Part shown: positions 25,603 through 34,773 of the stretch, one piece after another
Position numbering within the stretch: the stretch's first letter is position 1
Layout: each line of letters begins with the position of its first letter
Assembly: GCA_016195085.1 (NCBI GenBank)
Contig: JACQAG010000042.1
Coordinates: 62,001 to 126,000, forward strand
Reading direction: 5' to 3'
DNA length: 64,000 nucleotides
From: Pseudomonadota bacterium
GTDB lineage: Bacteria; Pseudomonadota; Alphaproteobacteria; SHVZ01
The notes under the pieces: model-generated
What the model was told of the DNA's origin: nothing
Seen by the model: only the letters and a program-made list of their open reading frames with translations
Databases searched by the model: none
Position numbers and translations under genes: made by a program

Positions 25603-26328
25603 TTAGCGAGGAACGTTTGTACCCGCGTAGAGGGCCTTCACGAGCGCGCGTATGGTTCGGATCCGCGCTCCATGGCTCCCCACCACGTCGCTCAAGCCAT
25701 GGCTTTCCATGATTTGGGTGACAACCTCGGACCCGCCCTCGACGATTTGGAAGGCAACACGAAGCTGTTGCGAGAGGTCGGGTAACGGCTGCTCCGGATC
25801 CTCTATCACAATGAGAGTGGCGGATTCGCTCGGGCCGGCAGCCGTCAAGCCGCGCTCAAGTGGAGCAAAGAGGAGCAGGTATGGCGCCATCCCCGATAGC
25901 CGTGAGGCCGTGGCGACCGTATAGGAGGGTCCGGCGCATCGATCTTCGCGGGTCAGCGTCCTGGCGATTTCCTGCCGCATCATCTCGTCCTCAAATGGCC
26001 GGGTTGCCGCCAGGGTCTGCCCCAGCAGCATGAGCCCGTCACAGCTGGCCAAGAGAGCTTCTGCCGCCGAATTGAGAATGATGACACGCCCTCCTTCGCC
26101 GACGAGGAGGACGCCAAGCGAGAGGCTATCAATCGTCCTCTCCAGGAGGTCTCGTGCGCTTTCCGAGGCCTGCTCCGTATCAAACGGGAGATTGGATTGC
26201 CCGCTTACTTGCGGAGTACACTGTCTTTTGCATTGCTCGAAATGACTGTCCTTGACGCGCACTCGGCAATCGATCTCGGCCCGTAGGGCGACACTGTTCC
26301 ACCAAAATGCGGATTTAACGTGCGCCAT
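25603..26328 (-). CDS. PAS-domain LuxR-type regulator with shortened C-terminus
   Basis: The 241-residue protein has a PAS-like segment at about 60-160 (LLERTIDSLSLGVLLVGEGG, VIILNSAAEALL) and ends in a LuxR-type helix-turn-helix, ESHGLSDVVGSHGARIRTIRA. It stops right after LVKALYAGTNVPR, where homologues normally continue with a final helix such as SRQAELVRLL. The recognition helix is present but the domain is cut short. I start it at MAHVKSAFWW because GAGGAGG lies eight bases ahead. It is divergent from the adenylate cyclase gene. It may be a functioning short form or a decaying gene. Confidence 0.65.
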   Translation of the reverse strand: MAHVKSAFWWNSVALRAEIDCRVRVKDSHFEQCKRQCTPQVSGQSNLPFDTEQASESARDLLERTIDSLSLGVLLVGEGGRVIILNSAAEALLASCDGLMLLGQTLAATRPFEDEMMRQEIARTLTREDRCAGPSYTVATASRLSGMAPYLLLFAPLERGLTAAGPSESATLIVIEDPEQPLPDLSQQLRVAFQIVEGGSEVVTQIMESHGLSDVVGSHGARIRTIRALVKALYAGTNVPR

Positions 26329-26514
26329 CGCTGCATCCTCCTCTATGCGACCAAATCGTCGGCTTGGGGACCAGCTGCCTCGTAGCGCATTCGAGGCCCA
26401 AGGACCTGTGAAGCAGTTCACAGGTCCGGTACTGCGGGGGCGGATAGTCTTGTAGCCGCAAGCAACCAGACCACTGAGGGAATCGCGGCCATTCCTCATT
26501 TTGCAGACCGTGCA

Positions 26515-29500
26515 ATGTCCGTTTCGAGGTTCTACAATGCTGAAATCATGGACAATGCCCTCAGCCGGCAGATGCAGTGTCCAGCATGTGGCAACGAGAA
26601 CCCGCCGGGGGCAGAAGACGTTTGCAGCCGATGTGGCGCCGGTCTAACGCGGTGCCGGCACTGCGGGTCCAGCAATCTTCGTCGATTCCGGCACTGCGTT
26701 GCGTGCGGAGCCTTTCTCGTCCTTCCCGAGGTGGACACGGAGGGCGCCAGAGGCAAATCCGGCGAGCGCAAGCATGTAACGGTGCTGTTCGCCGACATCG
26801 CCGGCTCGCTCGCCATGATTCAGGACAGCGACCCCGAGGATGCTCGCGCAATCTTCGACCGCACCATCGAAGCGGTCACCGCGGTCGTTCATAGCCATGG
26901 CGGGACGATCAATCGCGTCCTCGGTGACGGCGTGATGGCGCTGTTCGGCGCGCCGGCCTCGCTGGAGCAGCACGCGGTAAAGGCGACGACCGCGGCACTC
27001 CAGATCCTGCGGGCCTTGGACGAGCTGAACCATCGGTTGGAACCCATCTATGGCGCGCGCATTCGAATGCATATCGGCCTGGATTCCGGCGAGGTCGTCG
27101 TTCACTCCGTATCCACGGACATTCACACTGAGTACGACGCGGTTGGTCGCACCGTGCATGTCGCCGCTCGAATACTGGCGCTCGCGCCCGCGGGTACCAT
27201 CCGCATCTCCGCCGAGACGGCACGGCAAGTCGCGGGCTTCATCAGGATGCGTTCGCTCGGATCGATCCATGTGAAGGGTCTGGTGGATCCAATCGAGATA
27301 TTCGAACCGCTCGCTGCGGATGTGGTTGCAACGCCGTTCGAACTGTCAATCAGTCGCGGCTTGAGCCCATTCGTGGGCAGAGACCGGGAAGCGGGCGCGT
27401 TGCTGGCCGCCGCAGACAGAGTGGCCGTCGGCGCGGGCGAGCTGTGGGCAATAGTCGGAGAGCCTGGCACCGGCAAGTCGCGTCTTGTCCATGAGATCGT
27501 CACCGACCTCCGCAGGCGCAACTGGCGGATCGTCGAGGCGTACTGCACGATGCACGGGGCGACGACCAACCTTGCGCCGGTGGCTGCGCTCTTGAGATCG
27601 TTCTACGGGATTCGCGACGGGCATTCCGCTGAAGCGATCCGTCCAGCGATCGGCATCGAACGCTCCTCGGCTCCGCAGGATGCGCATACGACTGCAGCCA
27701 TACTGTCCATTCTCGGGCTTGCGGAGGGGGATCTTGATTGGCACGGCCTCGACCCGCCGCTCCGGCGCGATTCCGTGCGCAACGTGCTGCCCACGTTGCT
27801 CGCTCCCGCAGCGCTGACGCGTCCAATGGCCGTCGTCGTGCAAGATCTCCAATGGGCGTCTGACGATACCGTCGTGCTGCTCGACCGGCTTGTTCAAGCT
27901 CTCCCCAACACGCCGATTCTGATTCTCACGAATTTCCGTCCGGAATGCCGCAATCCCTGGCGAGGCCAATTGCGGGCGCACGAGATTTCGATTGAGACCT
28001 TGCCCTTCCATGACGCGCGGGCACTCATCGAGGCATTGCTCGGAACCGACCCAAGCCTCGCCGGGGTCCAGCGACTTGTTCTCACGCGAAGCGCCGGAAA
28101 CCCGCTCTTTATTGAAGAAAGCGTGCGATCGATCGCTGACAGCGGCGCCCTGGTAACAGCCGATGGACGCACCATTCTTTCCGCGCCGCTCGAGCGGGTG
28201 AAAATCTCGCACACCATACAGTCGATGCTCTCCTCGCGCATCGATCAGCTCCCTCCAGCCGACAAGCGGCTCTTGCAGTGCGCTTCGGTGATCGGCGCGA
28301 ACTTCAGCACGACGCTCCTAGAGATCGTATTGGGCAAGTCCAATTGGCCTTCTCTGCTCGACCCGCTCGTCTTCGGAGGGTTCATCGTCCAGTCCCAAGC
28401 CGGCTCCGGGGATGAATATTTTTTCAAGCATCCCCTCATTGAAGAGGTGGCCTATGCGGGGCTGTTGCGCAGCGAGCGTCGGACGCTCCACCGCCAGATC
28501 CTCGCGGCAATGGAGCAGCTCTACGAAGCGCGCACAGCGGAAGTTGCTGAACGCCTGGCCGAGCACGCCCGCCGGGGCGAAGTGTGGGACAAGTGCGCCG
28601 TCTACCTGCGCCAGGCGGCCGGCATCGCCTATGCGCGCTCCTCCAACCGGGAGGCGGCACAGCTCCTGGAGGATGCCTTGCAGGTGTGCTCGCTCGCTCC
28701 GCCGGGGATCGATCGTAACAGGCTGCGGATCGACCTATGCTTCGACCTCCGTAACGCGCTCCTCCTTGTGGGCGAGGTAAGCAAGATCCTGAAGACGTTG
28801 GCGGATGCTGAGGCGATCACGGCGGAATTCGGAGACATCGACAGGAGCGCCAAGTTGGCCTCCTATCTGACCCACGCATTCTGGACGAGCGGAGATTGTC
28901 GGCGCGCTCTGACGCACGGGCGCCGCGCGCTGCGACTAGCCCGGGGTCGAAGCCGACCAATAGCGATACCTGCGCAATATCACCACGCGCTCGTCCTTAT
29001 GGATCTCGGGTTCTATGCGGAAGCCAACCGGCGACTCGGGCGATTGCTTGATCTCGTCGACACCGAGCGGCAGGAGCGGTTCGGACTCAACGCGCCGCTG
29101 TTCATCCTTGCAGGAAGCTATCTGGTGCGATCGCTGGCGGAGGTCGGCCAGTTCGATTCAGCCTTGGCGCACGCCGAGGAGATCAGAAGAGTCGCCGACG
29201 AGACGGGGCAAACATTCGCAGAGGCGATGACAAGGCTGTCGCTCGGATATTGCGTTCTCTTGCGCGGCGAGCCGCGTCGGGCGGTCCATGTGTTGACCGA
29301 CGCCCATGCACGCTTTTCGAAGCTGCGAAACGTCACGATGTCGACCGTCACGGCCGGATTCCTCGGCTTTGCGCAACTCTTGGCACGCAACATACCCGCC
29401 GCGGCGGAATGGCTCGACCGGGGCGTAACCCAGGCAAGCGCCATCGGCGTGTTGTCGCAACAGCCGCTGCGCCTCGCGTTTCTCGCCGAGTGTCGGTCCA

Positions 29501-29865
29501 AGCTCAATGACGGGCCGGCGGCACTGGCGATTTCCGAGCAAGCGGTACGTCTTGCCGAGCAGCAGCGGGAGCGCGGCTCGTTGGCTTGGACGCTTTGTTT
29601 TCGCGGCCGCCTCTTTCGAGAGGTGATGGGGGATGCCGACAAGGCATGCAGCGCAATGCTTAGGGCCGAAAATCTGGCACGCAGATCATCGATGCGTCCC
29701 CTGGCGGCTATTTGCGCGGTCGAGCTTGCCTACTGCATGCTCGATCTCGGCGACGGAGCCGAGGCTCGGCGTTATGCCGAGACGGCATGCGTGGAGCTCG
29801 ACCAGCTGCAAATGCCGCTATGGCAGCAACGAGCCGCAGAAGTCCGTAATCGCGCGATAGCTTGA
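26515..29865 (+). CDS. Adenylate/guanylate cyclase with zinc ribbon, AAA ATPase and TPR region
   Basis: A signalling protein of 1116 residues. Domains in order: a double zinc ribbon (about 20-70; CPACG...CSRCG and CRHCG...CVACG), a class III nucleotide cyclase (about 80-250; VTVLFADIAGSLAMI and LGDGVMALFGAP with the metal Asp residues, YDAVGRTVHVAARI), an ATPase with Walker A GEPGTGKSRL (about 290-650), and a long helical TPR-like C-terminus. His replaces the usual Asn in VNxAAR, as is frequent in this cyclase-ATPase group. The start is uncertain: ATG codons at 26515 and 26548 both lack a clear ribosome site. A Crp-like and a PAS-LuxR gene lie next to it. Confidence 0.88.
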   Translation: MSVSRFYNAEIMDNALSRQMQCPACGNENPPGAEDVCSRCGAGLTRCRHCGSSNLRRFRHCVACGAFLVLPEVDTEGARGKSGERKHVTVLFADIAGSLAMIQDSDPEDARAIFDRTIEAVTAVVHSHGGTINRVLGDGVMALFGAPASLEQHAVKATTAALQILRALDELNHRLEPIYGARIRMHIGLDSGEVVVHSVSTDIHTEYDAVGRTVHVAARILALAPAGTIRISAETARQVAGFIRMRSLGSIHVKGLVDPIEIFEPLAADVVATPFELSISRGLSPFVGRDREAGALLAAADRVAVGAGELWAIVGEPGTGKSRLVHEIVTDLRRRNWRIVEAYCTMHGATTNLAPVAALLRSFYGIRDGHSAEAIRPAIGIERSSAPQDAHTTAAILSILGLAEGDLDWHGLDPPLRRDSVRNVLPTLLAPAALTRPMAVVVQDLQWASDDTVVLLDRLVQALPNTPILILTNFRPECRNPWRGQLRAHEISIETLPFHDARALIEALLGTDPSLAGVQRLVLTRSAGNPLFIEESVRSIADSGALVTADGRTILSAPLERVKISHTIQSMLSSRIDQLPPADKRLLQCASVIGANFSTTLLEIVLGKSNWPSLLDPLVFGGFIVQSQAGSGDEYFFKHPLIEEVAYAGLLRSERRTLHRQILAAMEQLYEARTAEVAERLAEHARRGEVWDKCAVYLRQAAGIAYARSSNREAAQLLEDALQVCSLAPPGIDRNRLRIDLCFDLRNALLLVGEVSKILKTLADAEAITAEFGDIDRSAKLASYLTHAFWTSGDCRRALTHGRRALRLARGRSRPIAIPAQYHHALVLMDLGFYAEANRRLGRLLDLVDTERQERFGLNAPLFILAGSYLVRSLAEVGQFDSALAHAEEIRRVADETGQTFAEAMTRLSLGYCVLLRGEPRRAVHVLTDAHARFSKLRNVTMSTVTAGFLGFAQLLARNIPAAAEWLDRGVTQASAIGVLSQQPLRLAFLAECRSKLNDGPAALAISEQAVRLAEQQRERGSLAWTLCFRGRLFREVMGDADKACSAMLRAENLARRSSMRPLAAICAVELAYCMLDLGDGAEARRYAETACVELDQLQMPLWQQRAAEVRNRAIA

Positions 29866-29888
29866 AAAGGACTGTCCGACGCGATGCG

Positions 29889-30227
29889 CTACGGCCGCTT
29901 GCCTCGCGATGCCTTCTTCTTCCGAACGGCCCGTTTATCGAAGACCTTGAGCATAAAAACGTCGCCATCGGAGACGTTCATGACATCATGAGCGAAGCTG
30001 GCGCTTCTTCGCCACTGCAAGCCTGGCTCCAAATACAGCAATTCGAGGAACTTCCCTTGTTCATCGAACCTGACTGTTCTCCCAGGAGTGCAGGCGATCA
30101 TGGTGTAGGGAATGCCATCCCCGTGGAAGCCGGTGCGTGCACCGGCCTTCAATGCGATCTTCTCAACCCGCACGGAGTCATTCTCGAACAGTTTTGTAAT
30201 CATCACTCCGGATCGAGACTCAACCAT
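29889..30227 (-). CDS. Small cupin-like protein
   Basis: A 112-residue protein that looks like one small beta barrel: ITKLFENDSVRVEKIALKAG, then ARTGFHGDGIPYTMIACTPG and a final basic tail (KKKASRGKRP). The alternation of strands and the GxxTGFH...T arrangement are cupin-like, but the usual His metal set is not complete. GGAGGGGG lies about ten bases before the ATG. It is convergent with the cyclase gene. Function unknown. Confidence 0.6.
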   Translation of the reverse strand: MVESRSGVMITKLFENDSVRVEKIALKAGARTGFHGDGIPYTMIACTPGRTVRFDEQGKFLELLYLEPGLQWRRSASFAHDVMNVSDGDVFMLKVFDKRAVRKKKASRGKRP

Positions 30228-30564
30228 TGGCCTACCCCCTCCCTATGTCGTTGAAGTCGTGCCCGCACCCCAAAATGTTGAGTGGTGAACAATAGCATCC
30301 ACCGCCAATAGTGAATAGCAGTTGCTGCAAAAGCAGTCACAAACGTCCATGCGCGGCACAGATGTGTAGCAGCCTGACAGGATCGCCCCACGCGGCAATT
30401 GCAATGAGTACCGCCTTGGGCAAAGAGCCGTCGTAGGCGCCATTGTTGGTCTGCTGTATGGCGTGCTGTCGCCGGACGCGGGCTATGCGGTTCAATGCCC
30501 GCCATTGGTGAAACGCATCAGTCTTGAGAGTGGAGGTCGCGGGTCGCTTACGCCCTGGCTCGCC
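30228..30564. other. Intergenic stretch without a gene
   Basis: About 340 bases between the cupin gene and the polyamine-type importer. Base composition is clearly less GC-rich than the flanks. I see no supported reading frame, RNA gene or strong hairpin. It must hold the promoter of the cupin gene near 30240-30300. Confidence 0.5.
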
Positions 30565-31368
30565 TCACACCAGCTTCGCCAGCCCGAACCAGCGATCGGC
30601 CAGCACGATCACCCCGGCGGTGCCGAGGATCATCAAGGTCGAGAGCGCCGCGACCGACGGGTCGTTGTAGTTGTCGAGGTAGATCAGGATCACCACCGGC
30701 AAGGTGCTGGTGCCGGGCACGCTCAGCATCAGCGAGATCTCCAGATTCCCGAAGGATGCGATGAAGGCGAAGATGCCGGCGGCAAGCATCGCCGGGCGCA
30801 GGAGCGGCAGGGTCACGTGCCAGAACACGGAGAGCGGCCGTGCTCCCAGATTCATCGCCGCCTCCTCGACGTCGCGCTCCAGCCCCTGCAGGCCGGCGAT
30901 GAGCACGCGCACGATCCAGGGCAGGCAGACGATGGCATGGCCGATCAGGAGGCCGATCACCGTGCCGTTGATGGCGAGGTCGAAATTCTCGATGAAGAAT
31001 TGCGTGTAGAGCATGAGCAGCCCGACGCCGAGGATGATCGCCGGAACGACGATAGGCGCCATCAGCATGGCGGCCAGGAGATCGCGTCCGGGAAAGCGGT
31101 AGCGCACCAGCGCCAGTGCCGCGGGCAGGCCCAGGAGCATCGCCGTCGCGGTCGCACCGACAGCCACGATCAAGCTCAGGGTCATGGCGTCCCAGAACGG
31201 CTCATAGGCGAGCATCTTGCGATACCAGACCAGCGAGACGCCTTCGGGCGGCATGCGGAAGATGCCCGATGGGCTGAACGACAGCAGGATGACGAACACC
31301 ACCGCCGACAGGATGAAGGCGTAGATCGCGACGTTGGCCGCGAGGAAGAGCCGCCGCCCCCGCGTCAT
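30565..31368 (-). CDS. ABC transporter permease, PotC type
   Basis: An inner-membrane permease of 267 residues with six hydrophobic segments. The coupling loop reads DVEEAAMNLGARPLSVFWHVTLP, the EAA motif of the spermidine/putrescine-type importers. Its start overlaps the end of the PotB-type permease by four bases. The frame is open for 260 codons further upstream, but only out of frame over the neighbour. It is the last gene of the transporter operon. Confidence 0.9.
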   Translation of the reverse strand: MTRGRRLFLAANVAIYAFILSAVVFVILLSFSPSGIFRMPPEGVSLVWYRKMLAYEPFWDAMTLSLIVAVGATATAMLLGLPAALALVRYRFPGRDLLAAMLMAPIVVPAIILGVGLLMLYTQFFIENFDLAINGTVIGLLIGHAIVCLPWIVRVLIAGLQGLERDVEEAAMNLGARPLSVFWHVTLPLLRPAMLAAGIFAFIASFGNLEISLMLSVPGTSTLPVVILIYLDNYNDPSVAALSTLMILGTAGVIVLADRWFGLAKLV

Positions 31369-32237
31369 CGCCCGGCCTCGATGCGCCAGCGATCGCTCAG
31401 CGCCCGGCTGAAGCCCGCCACGCAGAGCAGGGTCAGGATCAGGAGGATGAACGACACCGCGGCCCCGAAGGGCCAGTTGTAGATCGCGGTCATCTGCTGA
31501 TAGACCTCGGTCACCAGCATCTTCACGCGCCTGCCGCCGATCAGCGCCGGCGTCGCATAGGATCCGGCGGCGAGGATGAAGACCAGCATCGAGCCGGCGA
31601 TGATCCCCGGCATGCTCAAGGGCAAAATCACCTCCTTGAACACGCGCCAGGGCCGGGCACCGAGATTGGCCGCCGCCTCCTCCAGCATCGGGTCGATCTT
31701 CTGCAAGGTCGAGGCCAAGGTCAGGATCATGAAGGGCAACGCCACCTCGGTCAGCGCCACGACCACCGCCCAGGACGTGAACATCATGCGGATCGGGCGC
31801 TGGACGACGCCGAGCCAGATCAGGAGATTGTTGATGAGGCCGCCGTCGCCGAGGATCACCAGCCAGCCATAGGCGCGCACGACCGCGCTCACATAGAGCG
31901 GGCTGATGATCAGCACCAGGCAGACCGCCCGCCAGCGCGACTTCTGCCGCGCCAGCCCGTAGGCGACGGGAAATCCCAGGACCAACGCCGCAAGGGTGAC
32001 GGAGAACGCGATGGCGAGCGTCTGCGCCAGCACGCCGAGATAGTAGGAATCGGTCAGGAACCGTATGTAGCTGGCGAGCGTGACCCCGCGGGCGAGCGGA
32101 TCGGCCGGATCGTAGACAAAGAGGCTGTAGCGGCCGAGATAGAGCAGCGGCGCCACGCAAAAGAGGCCGAGAGCGACGGCGGACGGCAGCGCGAGCGCGA
32201 TGCCGGCCGCTCGTCGCTTGGCGGCGGGGTGCGCCAA
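31365..32237 (-). CDS. ABC transporter permease, PotB type
   Basis: The partner permease, 290 residues, six hydrophobic segments. The EAA loop is LEEAAANLGARPWRVFKEVILPL. The N-terminus KRRAAGIALALPSAVALGLF leads into the first helix. It follows the binding-protein gene by two bases and overlaps the PotC-type gene by four. Confidence 0.9.
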   Translation of the reverse strand: MAHPAAKRRAAGIALALPSAVALGLFCVAPLLYLGRYSLFVYDPADPLARGVTLASYIRFLTDSYYLGVLAQTLAIAFSVTLAALVLGFPVAYGLARQKSRWRAVCLVLIISPLYVSAVVRAYGWLVILGDGGLINNLLIWLGVVQRPIRMMFTSWAVVVALTEVALPFMILTLASTLQKIDPMLEEAAANLGARPWRVFKEVILPLSMPGIIAGSMLVFILAAGSYATPALIGGRRVKMLVTEVYQQMTAIYNWPFGAAVSFILLILTLLCVAGFSRALSDRWRIEAGR

Positions 32238-32239
32238 GG

Positions 32240-33298
32240 CTAGGCGGCGATCTCCTTGTTGAACCGCTCCTGCCAGGCGGCGCGGTTCTGGGCGATGATC
32301 GCCCAGTTGAACACCAGCGCCTTGTCGGGCGTGGGCACCAGGCCCGCGAGCTCTTTCGGGATCGCGACCTTGTTGTTGACCGGCGTCATCAGGATCGACT
32401 CCATGAAACCCTTCTGCGCCTCGGCGTCGACCTGCATGTTCATGAAGTCATAGACGAGGTCGCCGCCCTTGCGTTTGGTGACGATCTCGACCGTGTAGGG
32501 GATCGGAAAGAAGCCGTCCTCGGGGAGCACGAAGCTGTAGCGCTTGTCCTTCTCGGCGAAGGTCTTGGCGAAGCTGTTCTCGATGCCGGGGCTGAGCAGC
32601 ATGGCGTCGGTCAGGAACAGGTTGGTGATCTCCGCTGGTTTTCCTGAATGGACGAAGGCACCCATCTTCTTCAGCTCCGCCAGCGCCTTGAATCCCGGCT
32701 CGATATTGCTCTCCGAGCCGCCATTCATACGTGCCGCCTGCACCAGGAACTGCACGCCGGTGGTGCCGGCGGTGTCGTGCAACCCCATGATGCCGCCCTT
32801 GTAGGCGGGGTTCCACATGTCCTTCCAAGTCTTCGGCGCGGGCTTCACCTTCTCGGTGTTGTAGAGAATGCCGGCAGTGGCGTAGAGCGAGGCGAAGCCG
32901 AAGCCGTCGGGATTGAGCGCCTTTGGATCGACATCCTTCATGTTGGCGATCTTCGCGCGGTCCATCTTCTCGAAGATGCCTTCGGCCCGCCCGGTGACGG
33001 CGACGGCCTCGGCGATCACCACCAGATCGACGCTGGGGCTGGCCTTCTCGGCGCGGAGCTTCGCCAGCATCTCCACGCTGCTTCCCGGCGTCACCAGCAC
33101 CTTGGCGTTGAACTTCTTCTGAAACGGCTCGATGACGAGACGCGTCAGCGTATCCTGGTACTGGCCGGCATTGATCATGATCGACAGTTGCCGCAGTTGC
33201 GCGAAGGCCAGCCGCGGGGCGGCGAGCATGCCGGCGAGCGCGGCGGAGGCCTTGAGGAAGGTGCGCCTGGCGATCCTCTTTTGGTTCGAGCGAGACAT
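32240..33298 (-). CDS. Periplasmic substrate-binding protein, PotD/iron type
   Basis: A type II binding protein of 352 residues. The signal is a classical Tat signal, ARRTFLKASAALAGMLAAP with LAFAQ at the cleavage site. The mature part begins LRQLSIMINAGQYQDTLTRL. I start it at MSRSNQKRIARR because GGGAGAG lies ahead; 27 more codons are open upstream. The ligand may be a polyamine, an amino acid derivative or a metal chelate; the sequence alone does not decide. Confidence 0.9.
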   Translation of the reverse strand: MSRSNQKRIARRTFLKASAALAGMLAAPRLAFAQLRQLSIMINAGQYQDTLTRLVIEPFQKKFNAKVLVTPGSSVEMLAKLRAEKASPSVDLVVIAEAVAVTGRAEGIFEKMDRAKIANMKDVDPKALNPDGFGFASLYATAGILYNTEKVKPAPKTWKDMWNPAYKGGIMGLHDTAGTTGVQFLVQAARMNGGSESNIEPGFKALAELKKMGAFVHSGKPAEITNLFLTDAMLLSPGIENSFAKTFAEKDKRYSFVLPEDGFFPIPYTVEIVTKRKGGDLVYDFMNMQVDAEAQKGFMESILMTPVNNKVAIPKELAGLVPTPDKALVFNWAIIAQNRAAWQERFNKEIAA

Positions 33299-33326
33299 GA
33301 GCCACTCTCCCTTCTTGTTCGAGCGT

Positions 33327-34406
33327 TCAAGTTTCCGGCAGCAAGACGGCGTCGCGCGGCTGCCAATCGATCCATACATTGGTTTCGGGACTGAGAACCG
33401 CGCTCTGTCCGTCGTTGCTCACGAGCGCCATCACCGCCTGCCCGTTGCTGCGGCACACATACTGGATAGCGGTGCCGAGATAGGCGACGGACTCGACGGT
33501 GGCGGCGAAGGCATGGCCCGGCGCCGGCGATGGGCTGAGACGGGTGCGTTGATCCTTGACCGAGAGCACGGCCTGGCTGCCGCCGGCAAGGCCCAGGGGA
33601 TTGCCGGCATGGAGACGCCTTCCCTCGGCGTTCTCCAGCACGGCCGCACCGTCGCCGGTTCCTGGATCGACGATCCGTCCGGCGAAGAAATTGCTCTGCC
33701 CGATGAATCCGGCGACGAACAGGGTCCGCGGCCGCTCATAGATCTCCACCGGCGTTCCCACCTGCTCGATGCGGCCGTGGTTCATCACCGCCAGCCGGTC
33801 GGCCATCGACAGCGCCTCCTCCTGGTCATGGGTGACGAAGAGAGCGGTGATGCCGACGCGGCGCTGAATCGCCTTCAGCTCGAGGCGCATCTCCTGGCGC
33901 AGCTTGGCGTCGAGCGAGCTCAAGGGTTCGTCGAGCAGCAGCAGCTGCGGGCGGATGACCAGCACGCGCGCCAGCGCCACGCGCTGCTGCTGGCCGCCGG
34001 AGAGCTGCCTCGGATAGCGCACCTCGAGGCCGGCCAGCGATACCAGAGCCAAGGCCTCGCCGACCCGAGCTTGCCAGTCGTCCTTCGGCACGCCCCGCAT
34101 GCGCAGGCCGAAGGCCACGTTCTGCCAAACCGTCATATGCGGGAACAGCGCGTATTGCTGGAAGACCATGCCGGTGTCGCGCTTGTAGGGCGGATCCTCG
34201 GTGACCTCCGCACCTTGGATCAGCACGTGGCCTGCGTCCGGCTCTTCGAAGCCCGCGACCATGCGCAGGGTCGTCGTCTTGCCGCAGCCGCTTGGTCCCA
34301 AAAGCGCCATCAACTCGCCCGGCGCCACGCGCAAGCTGACCCGATCGACCGCGGTGACCGAGCCGAACCGCCGCACCACTTCCTGCAGCTCGAGCGCCGG
34401 GACCAT
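33327..34406 (-). CDS. ABC transporter ATP-binding protein, PotA type
   Basis: The ATPase of the importer, 359 residues. Walker A is GPSGCGKTT, the signature LSGGQQQRVALARVL, Walker B LLLLDEPLSSLDAKLR and the switch His is in LFVTHDQEEAL. A C-terminal TOBE domain begins at about 280. The ATG at 34406 has AAGG shortly upstream; a TTG five codons earlier is possible. It is the first gene of the potA-potD-potB-potC-like operon. Confidence 0.92.
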   Translation of the reverse strand: MVPALELQEVVRRFGSVTAVDRVSLRVAPGELMALLGPSGCGKTTTLRMVAGFEEPDAGHVLIQGAEVTEDPPYKRDTGMVFQQYALFPHMTVWQNVAFGLRMRGVPKDDWQARVGEALALVSLAGLEVRYPRQLSGGQQQRVALARVLVIRPQLLLLDEPLSSLDAKLRQEMRLELKAIQRRVGITALFVTHDQEEALSMADRLAVMNHGRIEQVGTPVEIYERPRTLFVAGFIGQSNFFAGRIVDPGTGDGAAVLENAEGRRLHAGNPLGLAGGSQAVLSVKDQRTRLSPSPAPGHAFAATVESVAYLGTAIQYVCRSNGQAVMALVSNDGQSAVLSPETNVWIDWQPRDAVLLPET

Positions 34407-34538
34407 CCGCCGCCTTTTCAAAAAATCCGACCAAGGCCGCCCGGAAGTTTATCCGACATTGGCCGAGGGACTAGCCCCGCATTTCTCCTAAGAAATACAG
34501 GCCGCCGTCCGGGGGAGCCTCGAGGAGGGTCGGGACGG

Positions 34539-34607
34539 TTGGGGACGGGTCCTTCCGTCCCCAACGCCGCGCCGGCAGGATCCGGCGCGGCCGTCCCCGA
34601 CGGGGAC
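34539..34607. other. Three consecutive perfect hairpins in the leader of the polyamine-type importer
   Basis: Hairpin 1 is TTGGGGACGG/CCGTCCCCAA (34539-34564, loop of 6), hairpin 2 GCCGCGCCGG/CCGGCGCGGC (34566-34591, loop of 6), hairpin 3 GTCCCC/GGGGAC (34593-34607, loop of 3). The 3' arm of hairpin 1 and the 5' arm of hairpin 3 share CCGTCCCC, so either can pair with the first GGGGACGG. The set lies 130-200 bases upstream of the ATPase gene on the minus strand. The rest of 34407-34773 shows no gene. Confidence 0.7.
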
Positions 34608-34773
34608 CACTCCCTCCTAAATCCGACCCCCGGAATTGTATTGGGAGCGATAAATTCCCGCGCAGGGGATGGCGCTTTCGCGCGTGCTGGTCATCAGCAG
34701 CATCTGTGACATAGGTCACAGCGCCGCCTCTTTTCTCCATGCATGCTGAAGCACCTTAGAAGGGGGTCGCGTC

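Noticed and set aside
26515-27300. Loss of activity of the cyclase because His replaces Asn in VNxAAR
   Set aside because: His at this place is frequent in the cyclase-ATPase subgroup, so it is not evidence of a dead enzyme.
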